A stretch of 64,000 bases of DNA from Umbelopsis ramanniana AG. Its lineage: Eukaryota; Mucoromycota; Umbelopsidomycetes; Umbelopsidales; Umbelopsidaceae. The stretch's first letter is position 1. Every line of letters begins with the position of its first letter. This document shows positions 55,148 to 64,000 of the stretch, in pieces. The notes beneath the pieces were generated by a model, which saw only the letters and a list, made by a program, of their open reading frames with translations, had not been told where the DNA came from and ran no database searches. A program made the position numbers and the translations under genes. The stretch covers positions 124,001 through 188,000 of the forward strand of contig NW_026252095.1 of NCBI RefSeq assembly GCF_025399195.1, written 5' to 3'.

Positions 55148-58100
55148 TTAATTAAACCATGATTCCCAGTTACCAGGCTGGCTAGTTTCTGCAGAATCAT
55201 CATTGTTAAGTAAATCAGCGACCTTGGTAACAGTGGTCGGTTCCTTATCGGACTTGGGTTGCGTTGGCGGCAGTGGCATTGGAGGTTGTGGTGGGCTTGC
55301 GTACGATCGAACAAACGCAGATCGTGGGGGTGAATGCATGCGATAAGGTTGGTAAGAAGATGGATAGCTTTGAGAAGCGGTGGGTGACGAGGACATGGGG
55401 GGTCGGTGTCCTTCAGACGGAGGTGGGAAATAGCCTTGTCGTGGACCATAATGACCAGGTGGAGGTGGGGGAGGTCCTGACATATGACCAGGTGAAAACC
55501 CGTAAGGTGGAATGGGAGAATATTGACTATCATGCGGCATACGATCCGAAGGCGGTATGTGGTGCTGAGGAGGAATAGAAGGTTGTTTCGGTTGAGGTTG
55601 TGATGGTGGTTGGGGAGGGGTACCATGATGGTGACTTGCAGTTGGCGATTGCTGTTGCTGCCGTCTATCAAATCTCATAATGATCTTATCCAATTGCATC
55701 TTTTCCAAATTATTTTGGAAGAAGTTGCGTACCTGTGTAGCTGTCTTGGATTTCATAGCATCAGCCAACCTATCCCAATCACGGCCAAACATCTCCAAAA
55801 ACTTGATAAAATCCGCCTTTTCAGAAACAGACCAGTATGAAGAATAAGCAGGCCTTTTGCCAGCCAATAGATCAGGTGTGATCGTGCCTTTTGGTCCTTT
55901 TCTACTCTTCATAGCCATGTAGTCTTGATCTGATTCTACCAGTTCATCATTGATTGGATTGACTGAAGCAGTTCTAGGTCGGCGGCCAGGCTTACGTGGG
56001 GTACTGGCTCCAGAGTCCAGTTGGTCACCTTGGGGAGATTGTGCACCCATCTGATACATCCCAACCAGAGCAGCAGCAGCATCTTCTTCTTCAGCAGCCA
56101 TATTGCTTCGTCCGGATTCTTCATTAAATGCATTGGGTCCATATTTACGTTTATAATTGTGATACAGGTTTCGACATTGATCTTCGGTTTTCGTTCCAAC
56201 AATTTCGGATACTTGCATAAAGTTACGACCATGTATCTTGAAAGCTTCGACTGCTGCATCTCGCTCAGTGGCTGTCCACTTTGCTGTAGTGACATCTTTC
56301 GGTGTGTCGAAAGAATCATCTTCTTCATCATCGTCCATTTCAAGTTCACCACGAGGACGTCGAGGGTCATCCTCCACACCGCTTTTAGGTGATTTGCCTT
56401 TACGTTTTCCAATGCCTCTTCGCTTGTCTGTCGCCTGCGATTCAGACACATAGCCGGTGGGTGTACGTGGTGGCTTTTCACGGGTGCGAGTACGTCGGCG
56501 ATCACCAAGCTTGTCCCAATAGCCTCCAGCTTCTTCTAACTCACGTAACTCCTTGTTCTTTCTTTCCTTCTCCTTGGCCTTTCGAGTGTCTTGAGCAAGT
56601 CCAATATCAGCAAGCAAGGCTGAGCCCTTGTTCTTACCGCGACCACCGCCTCGAGTACTACCACTGGTAGCTGCACGTACAGCTGCGGCAAGTCTATCCT
56701 TCTTCTTGCCTGAACGACTACGCTTTCCTTTCAAAGAAGCAGCCACAAGTCCCTTGAAATCAATGGTTTTCTTCATGCGATAATACAAAAGTACAGATTG
56801 ACAAGCAGTCTTGCTCTCGATGGCAGCGGCAATTTTACCAAATTGTTTGGGATACAACATGTAACTCTCCAGGAAGGTTGAAGTCTCTTGCTTTGTCCAC
56901 ACATCGCCAGTGTCTTTACCAGTATGGTAATAGGTGATTGGATCCTCCACCAGTCCACTGCGATCATCGAACGTCTGAGCTCTCTCTTTGAGATCGAGGA
57001 TCATGGGTGGAATATTAGCAGTTGTTTTGGCTGCACGTAATTCAGGATTGCGCATATCGGCTGACTCCAGTGACTGAATGATTTCCAGCAACTCAGCTTC
57101 AGAACGAACAGTATCAGACGCCCATGGACCTTGCCTGTGGGGTGCGCCGTAGGGAGTAGATGGGCCTTCCGGACCAAAGCGCAATGCATCAAACGGTGAA
57201 TCAAAATCAATTCCGTCCACAGCTCCTTCGGTCTCGTCCTCAGTGCGTTTACGATAAGAAGATCCTTTATAGCTTCCTCGTTCAGAGGCACGACGTTCCT
57301 GGTCACGCATGCGGTCCAACTCAATGTTCTTCGTCTTCCATCGGTCATGAATCGCCTTGTAACGCTTCTTAAGTCGAGCTTCCTTCATCTTCAGCTTCCG
57401 TCTACGTGTTGCCATATGAGTAACAACAACATGTCGCATTTTGGAAAAGGATTCAACGTTAGCCTTGTAGGATGGGTAACTCTCGATATTGGCAAACATA
57501 GGCTTGGACCAATTCTCTTCGTCGGACCAATCATCCTCAGAATCAGGCTTGCCTTGCCAACCACCAATTAAATGGCTATTTGCTTTAGCAATCTTGCGAT
57601 TTTCTTCATACAGCTTCTTGTACAAAGGCTCTTCGTCCTCGTCTTCATTATGGTAGTGTTCGATTTGAGCACGAAGACTCTTGCGAGCAGCTGGCGAAGG
57701 TTCTGGTGGAGCATCGTACACAACCAAGGCAGGTTTGGATGCTGCATCTTGTCCAGGCTGAGACTCACTTTGCTGTTGAGAAGCAACGTCGTTCAATACA
57801 TCCACAAAAACTTCCTCTTCAGCTTGAACAGCGTTACGCATTAAAGCAGCAGCTTCGCTCGCGTGCAAGACTTTGTTGCTGGCAGCTCTGTCCTTATTGA
57901 CTCGCTTTTCTAGGAGTTCTTCGAAGACAGTAATGTCGTTCTCGATTTGATCAATGCGTTCAACAATGCTCTGCTCTGTAAGCTCTTCTTCAACTTTTGG
58001 CGCAGCGTCCTCATTTTCTTCGCTCGTTTCCATTAGTTTGTTGAAGCCCGCATTAACTTCGTCTTCAGACTTGACTGGTATTGGGTCTTCCTCAACGGCT

Positions 58101-59896
58101 TCAGCGGCAATGGGTGATGGTGACTTTGGCCTTTCAAACAGGTCAGTGATAGCAACAGCGTCGGATTCGGGAACTTTGGCATCCTCCGTAGATGCAATAT
58201 CTTCCATGGTCGTACTGACTTCTGACAACTTGCGTGATGCATCAACTGTCGCTTCATCTTTAACCACCACATATTCGACAACAGGGTGTTCTTCTTCTGT
58301 AGACGGTTTTGTGTCGACGTCCATTTCTTCTTTCGAGTCAATAGTCGTCTCTTTAAGGTCGTCAGAAAGTTGTTTTACAGGTGGTGGTGTTGTACTTCTT
58401 CGTTCAGGTCGTGCAAATTCCAGGATGGGTAGAGCCGTTGAAGCTTCAGCTTTTGGCTCTGCTTCATCTGCATTAACATTTGCCGCAGAAACGGTACTAG
58501 TTTCAGGTTCAACCGATTTGACATCTTCCGATATTTTTTCAAGTTCGGGTGACTCCTCTTTCTCGGCTTCCGTGGACTTGACAGGTTTATCCGAGTCCCA
58601 TCTAGATGAGGTTGATGGAGCTTTGAAGCAAGGTTAGTCCGAGAAAGATAGCTTCAGATGATATACACTCAATATTTCAACTTACAAGGTGATGCTCTTC
58701 GAGGAGGAGGAAATGCGTCTGAAGCTTTAAGGGGTGGGCCAGGCTCTCGACGTCGGTCTGAAAACGAGTCCTCTCTGTCTCTTGGTCGAGGATGAATCAC
58801 TGATGTACTAGCGGCACGTGGACTTCTGGGATCGTCTTTTTCTCGACCGCGTGATGTCTCTCGTCTAGATGAGCCATAGCCGGGCGGGCCGCCGGGAGGA
58901 CCCCACGACGGTGGTCTTCCACGGAATCGATCAAAATCAGGCGGAGAGCGTGCTCGTGGGGGTGGACGGTAGAAATGAGGGTCTTCACTTCGTTCTCTAT
59001 CATGATAATGCCCGTAACCTCCCGGAGTAGAGAGTTCTCGTTCTCTGTCTCTTTCCCGATCACGATACGAGTCTGGAGGAAAAGGAGGGAGCGGTGGTTC
59101 ATATCTTGGATACCTGTATACACTCATTAGCTAACAAGGAAGATACAACTCTTTTGCAAAGGAAGAAAAAAGATAAGTACCCATCCCTACTACGATCTCT
59201 TCGATCAAGGTCACGTCGTCGTTCATCTTCACGAAATCGTCTGTCTCTTTCTCTATCACGGTCTCTCTCTCTGTTTCGGTCTCGCCAATCCATATAACGT
59301 GGTGATCGATACCCATCTGGTGGACCAGGAGGACCAAATCGTCCGACATCTTCCCTTGCAGTAGGCGTCGTTGGTCTTGAATCTAATTTTGGTCGTTCAA
59401 TATTGCCACCTAAAAATTGAAAGATTCTGTCAACAATGTCCTACAAGTTTGATTGTAGTCTACAAATTGACGCTTACTCTCACGCCGAATTGGAGGTGGT
59501 GGTCCGGAGTATTGATGTGGAGGCGGTGGACCGATATCATCTCGGTAATATCCCATATATCTGTCATCCCTACGTTGAAACAAATTCAGTTTCAAGCCAA
59601 TCAAGTATACAAATATACTGAATCATTTCGAATTGTTTGTACCTTTCACGGCCTCTAGGTGGATATCGATCGTCTCTGATCATCATAGCACGGTCTCTTT
59701 CACGCTCTCGGTCTCGAATGTCTCGGTAGTCATCCATAGGTCGCATTGAACGGTACCCTCCATAGGGTTCATATCGAGATCCATGGCGCGGAGGAGGTGG
59801 CGGATATCTCCCATCTGCAAAAGGTGGAGGAGATCTTGACTGAGAGCGGGATCGCTGTGGCGATCCTCTCGATGAATTTGAGCCCGAAACGCTCAT
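55148..59896 (-). CDS. SNT1/NCoR-like SANT-domain co-repressor subunit
   Basis: Five exons in transcription order: 59896-59643, 59569-59478, 59409-59181, 59113-58686, 58620-55148. The product has 1,491 residues. The N-terminal 330 residues are dominated by Arg/Asp/Glu and Ser repeats (RDRERERDR, RERDRDRERDRRF) resembling SR-like proteins. A long acidic helical region follows, with a conserved block near 620-760 (SYPSYKANVESFSKMRHVV). There are three SANT/Myb repeats: WTKQETSTFLESYMLYPKQF, WTATERDAAVEAFKIHGRNF and WSVSEKADFIKFLEMFGRDW. The tail is Pro/Gln/His-rich. Snt1 is the scaffold of the yeast Set3 histone-deacetylase complex and NCoR/SMRT its animal counterpart. Yeast Snt1 and NCoR have two SANT repeats, so a third is notable. 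It is head to head with RXT3. Confidence 0.88.
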
Positions 59897-60155
59897 TAAT
59901 TGATCTCTCAGTTGGGGGCGCTAAGGATTCCAAATTGTATAAAGATGTTCAACGGCCAAAAACTACCTTGTGACAAGAAATCACGTGTGTTCAATTGATG
60001 GCGTCATCAAATTGATGTTGCTATGGTGGGGTGTTTTTTACGGTAGAATCTCAGAGTGAATGTTATGTGTGACTGTTTACGGGCCATTGCATGTCTTTGA
60101 GCGCTGCTTGGTTTCGCTTTCTGCTAATATCCCCCATTTATCTCGCCAGCAGAGC
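59897..60155. promoter_or_regulatory. shared bidirectional promoter of SNT1-like and RXT3 genes
   Basis: Only 259 bp separate the two divergent ATGs. No TATA box is obvious. An alternative upstream in-frame ATG for RXT3 at 60060 would shrink the spacer further. Confidence 0.6.
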
Positions 60156-62143
60156 ATGAGTGTACAAGCGGGACAGAAACGAGGATTCGAAGCAGATAGT
60201 GAACTAATAAGTACGAGCACTGAAGAAGGCGACACCAAGGTCAATGCAGTACTCAATGCCACAGCGACACCAGCAAGTGATGAAACCAATGAAGACGGTG
60301 AGAGCCAGGTTCTGAAGCGCGCAAAATTATCCGCTTTGAACACCCCAACGACCTCCTCCATCGAATCCAAACCAGCTACTACGGATGAATCCAAGCTTAA
60401 TGGAGGGAACATAGAAAGTAACCGTAAGCACAGTTTTGACGAAGGTAATATGGTTCTCTGTAATTCAAGGGGGAGAGGAGCAACAGGGCTCAACTCTGAA
60501 GGGAGTGTAGATGATGACGCGCGTAACTAACCTATTTACTTTATTGATCCAGCTTCCTATCATCCACCAAGTTATGTTCCTGCGACATTAGCAGCTCTAC
60601 CTAGATCTGCAGCCTCCCCAGGACGACCAGCCATGCAAAACAATAGAAATTATGAGCCACCAGGTGCTGGCATGCGCATGTCTGTATCGGCCATTCTAAG
60701 CAAAAGTGGCAAAGAGGAGATGTATCGGAGTAAACCGACAGTGGATGATCAAGGGTCTCGTGGACAGAGCCTTCCACCCATTGGGCAAACTCCCAACCCT
60801 CCATCTCCTTACTCCACTTTTCACGCAAGAAGCTCTAGCCAGCCTTTAATTGAGAACCCGAATCAACCTCCGCGAAAGCTCTCACAGCCAACACCTGACA
60901 AAGAACCCACCTCAGTGGATACAAAAAATCGCCTGGTCCAAGGTTTACTGGCTGCCGCTCCATCCTCTGAACAACTTCCTCCAACCAATGACTCTATGCC
61001 ACCTAAACCAGATGCTGCTTCCAACTTGCAAGGCTCAACGGCGATCCTGTCACGGGATATGCCCACAGGACAAATGTTCTCTCCAACCGATCCAACGCCT
61101 CGAAGAGCTAGTCTGGGCAATCTAATGAGTGCACACTCCCCATTGATACAACAACCTCATCGCCGTGGAAGCTTGGACAGTGGAGCACCTCCCAACAAAA
61201 CCACCAGCTTGAGAGAATCCATGCAGGAAGACGAAGAAGAAGAAGAAGAAGGTGTGCCATTGCGCATACCCAAGTTGATCATAAAAAACGATCTAGTGTG
61301 GAAGTCATTGGAAGGAAAGCCAGAAAAATCTCTTGGAGTTTTTGTTTATGAGCCTGGTGTGCAATTGCCTGTACTGGAAGGACAAGAAAATGCTACTCTA
61401 GAGGTTCGCATCCCCTGCTGGTTCCTCACCTATGATAACAAGATGGTGAAGAAGAGAGCGCTATGGGGTACTGATATTTATACCGATGACACAGATATCG
61501 TTGCTAGTAAGAATTACACGCACTCCCTGTCACTGTGTGACGTTTTACTAATTCAGCACCACCCACCCACAGTGATTATTCATACGGGAAAATATGAAGC
61601 CATGTATCATGAACCGGAAGTGAAATTGAATAACGATGTAATGCTTGCCATGTCTGGAACGGCAGCATTAATAGAACCACGACGCGTGGATGTTAATACG
61701 AATATACCTGACCACGACTTGAGCGTGACCCTACGCGTACTGCCCAAGTTACAACGCTATACAGGCACCATTCGACACCATTTGAAATCAAGGGACTGGG
61801 GAAGCAATCATGATGGCATGAGTTTATTTGTTGAGAAAGTTGAACAGCTTCCAAGAGGTGAAGCTCGAAGCAAAGGGCGTTCAGCCCTCAAGAGCGGGCT
61901 CTTTGCTTACCAAGACCTCCGACGATGGGCCATCACCAACGAAAAAGGTCAAGCGACAAGTGACGGTTCATTCGCAGACGAAGAAGATAGCCATGATATG
62001 AGTCGAAATAGGGGAGTGCGAAAGAAGATCAAGATGTTTCAAGTGAGTAGATGTGAAACTTGCGCTGCGCTGTGTTTTGGACCATTTGCCAACGTCTTTT
62101 TTTTGTTTTGTAGATGAGAGAAGCTATGGTATCGCAAGGTTGA
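60156..62143 (+). CDS. RXT3: Rxt3, histone deacetylase (Rpd3L) complex subunit
   Basis: Three exons, 60156-60444, 60553-62042 and 62114-62143, encode 602 residues. An in-frame ATG at 60060 would add 32 residues; I chose 60156 (MSVQAGQKRGFEAD) because it fits a typical disordered nuclear N terminus. The Rxt3 domain (about 360-520) contains EVRIPCWFLTYDN, the signature WGTDIYTDDTDIVA, and a strand-rich LSVTLRVLPKLQRYTG with RSRDWGS-like sequence (KSRDWGSNHDGMSLF). Rxt3 is a subunit of the large Rpd3 (Sin3) deacetylase complex in the nucleus. The last exon encodes only nine residues. Confidence 0.93.
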
Positions 62144-62349
62144 ATAGGCCACTTTTAATTTGAAATGCTGATATTTTCTTCCGTTGTAATTTTTATTTTT
62201 TGATGTCTATAGCTTTTCCTTCTTATTTTTTTTGTTTTTGTTTGGTTAAGTCGCACATGAATTTTGGCTGGGCGAATTAATATGCGGCGATTTCCTGGAC
62301 CAACTTGACATTTCTCCATCTTCATAGTCTCACATCCAACTTCTATAAA

Positions 62350-63298
62350 ATGAGTATCACCGATGAATTTGCCTCCAGAAACTTCTCATTGTATGGACAA
62401 TGGTATGTACATGCTACCTGTCACGTTACCACCTGTCCGTCTCGCTAATCCCACTATGACTCGGTGCTTCGGTTAGGCTGGGTCTCGCTTCTTTGATCAG
62501 TAAGTTCTTTTGTAGACAGTGTCAATGTTCAACTTGTAGACCGCAAGCTAACCCTGCTTACAGCCTTGATTATCATTGGTGTCTTCACGGTCGTGGCTAA
62601 CCCTATCTTTGCCATCATCGGCTGGTAAGTTCTCAACCGGCAAGCATGGCCATACGACCTTTTTTGCCAAGACCAGGTTGGATCTGACGTATGTTTCTTG
62701 GCTATAGGGTCTTTGCCTTCATCCTCTTTTTCGTCGAAGTTCCACTATGCATGAAGGTGAGTTATCATGGGAGAGTGGTTTTCCATGCCTTCGCTTGCTG
62801 ATTTCAACCCCGTCATACGTAGTTCTGCCCTACTAGCCCACGTTTGTAAGTTGCGTCATTTAACTTGTTCAATGTATCCAACGGCACACCATTGACTTCT
62901 TTATGTTAGCGATGCTTTTGCTGCTCGTTTCGAGAACTCTTACTTGCGTGCTTTGCTTTATATTGTGTAAGTGAACGGTCCTAGCCAAACCCAGTACCGA
63001 TGACTGCATTTATATGCGTTGGTTGATCTCACCTTCTTTGTTCTACTGTATAGGATGGCTATTGTCATGTTCTTGTCTGCTACCATCAGTAAGACTCTCC
63101 TCTTGCTCTCAGCTTGTTTCTTGCTGTTCGCTGGACTTTCGTATGGTAAGATGCTTTTTATGGTGTGAAAACATGATCTATTGTTACTGAGCTAGAATAT
63201 CCCCGATTTCCTCCTCAACAGGCTTCGCTGCCTTGAAAGGCCAACCCCACGCCAGCTCTTCCATGCTTGGCGGTACGGGTGTCGACAACGTTGTCTAA
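62350..63298 (+). CDS. TVP18: Golgi membrane protein TVP18
   Basis: Eight exons: 62350-62402, 62477-62499, 62564-62624, 62708-62756, 62823-62845, 62910-62966, 63054-63145, 63222-63298. The protein has 144 residues. It starts near RNFSLYGQWLGLASL and has four membrane helices (ITLIIIGVFTVVANPIFAII, VFAFILFFVEVPLCMKFCP, LRALLYIVMAIVMFLSATI, TLLLLSACFLLFAGLSYGFA). The pattern NFSLYG...EVPL..K.CP...F matches yeast Tvp18. Tvp18 is a tetraspan protein of late-Golgi vesicles with an unclear, non-essential role. Two exons are only 23 nt long. Confidence 0.94.
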
Positions 63299-63553
63299 GC
63301 ACTCTCCCACTTTGTTGGAACTCTTATAATATAGTGTGCATACACACATATATACAGCCTAATCATAAAATATGTCTCTTCGGGCAAAGCAATATTTTAA
63401 ACAACCGTGCTGCTTGATAGCGTTTGCGCGTGTATTTTTACTTTGTCAGTGAGATATAAAAAGAAAAGAAGGAAACAACGACAAAATTGGGATAAGAAGG
63501 GATTATAGAAGGGAATAAACAAGCTTGTTTTGCCAGCCGATAGAACAGCGTCT

Positions 63554-64000
63554 TTACAAGTCTTCGAATTGGCGAGAGAGTTCTTCCAATTCAGCCTTGG
63601 AGGCATTGAACTTCTCAACAATCTCTTCGTATTGCTTCTCCTTTTCAGCCAGATCTTGCTCCAGCTTTGCATTCTTACGCTCGTTGTCCTCTGCTTTCAA
63701 ATCTGCCTCGTTGAAGCTATTAAGGAGAAGGAGAGGATAAGGGTGAATAAAAAATGACTTGTCGCGTACTAGCTGTCAAAAGCGATGAATAACCCCCTAC
63801 AACTTACTTTTGAGTAGTGGTGCGAAGGGCAGTTTCCACCTTTTCAGCCTGTTCTTCGAGATTCTTCACACGAATTTGCAAAGACAAGATTTCGTGATCC
63901 TTGGAAGTGTGTTCAGCTTCCAACTGCTTGACCTTGGCCTCTAGTTCATCAGCACGAGCATTAGCGGCATCGGATTCAGCGCGAAGAGAGGCAAGTTTCT
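63554..64000 (-). CDS. tropomyosin (5' end beyond window)
   Basis: Two exons are visible, 64000-63808 and 63716-63554, encoding the C-terminal 118 residues or so. The sequence is an unbroken coiled coil of a/d heptads (KLASLRAESDAANARADELE, EAEHTSKDHEILSLQIRVKN, KLEQDLAEKEKQYEEIVEKF) ending LSRQFEDL. This matches fungal tropomyosins (Cdc8, Tpm1), which end in similar -LEDL/-LENL. At the window edge the reading is close to the expected N terminus, so only a short start is missing. Tropomyosin stabilises actin cables for polar growth and the cytokinetic ring. Confidence 0.93.

Noticed and set aside
1-64000. CRISPR arrays, bacterial operons, prophage, insertion sequences
   Set aside because: No spaced direct repeats, terminal inverted repeats or bacterial gene arrangement; the DNA is eukaryotic with spliceosomal introns.

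Overview
The window is nuclear DNA of a filamentous fungus. Almost every gene is split by short introns (about 45-110 bp) with GTAAGT/GTATGT donors and YAG acceptors. The housekeeping genes (MAK16, TVP18, RXT3, SNT1-like, SWT1-like, COX subunit VIIa, tropomyosin, methylmalonate-semialdehyde dehydrogenase) are fungal in type. High intron density, low GC between genes, a divergent pseudokinase and a very long LysM protein point to an early-diverging lineage, most likely Mucoromycota. That placement is inference; no rRNA or mitochondrial marker is present. All exon models were spliced by eye, and reading phase was checked across each junction.

Layout. 1-7,984 (minus): one huge secreted protein with 26 LysM-like units, a Kex2-type dibasic cluster and the start of a GH18 chitinase-like domain that runs off the left edge. 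8.0-20.7 kb is gene-poor and accessory-looking: a pseudokinase with a decayed tandem copy beside it, a kelch-type membrane protein, a tRNA-Gly, a HET-domain-like protein and an unidentified coding relic with four in-frame stops. 20.7-64 kb is dense core genome: SEC14-like protein, F-box/propeller protein, methyltransferase, unknown multi-pass membrane protein, CDK cyclin, ALDH6, COX VIIa, ARM+BTB protein, HMG-box protein, SUN-like ER protein, acyl-CoA synthetase, SWT1-like PIN nuclease, GPI-tail protein, SPRY protein, a 65-aa membrane protein built around a 17-nt microexon, an nrc-2/FPK1-type AGC kinase, MAK16, SNT1-like, RXT3, TVP18 and tropomyosin (cut by the right edge).

How the genes relate. 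There is no operon-like logic, but three groupings stand out. (1) The LysM/GH18 giant resembles Kex2-processed, LysM-bearing chitinase or killer-toxin-alpha-type proteins that act on chitin walls. (2) The pseudokinase, HET-like protein and decayed pieces look like a fast-evolving signalling/self-recognition region. (3) SNT1-like and RXT3, subunits of two different histone-deacetylase complexes, are transcribed head to head from one 259-bp spacer.
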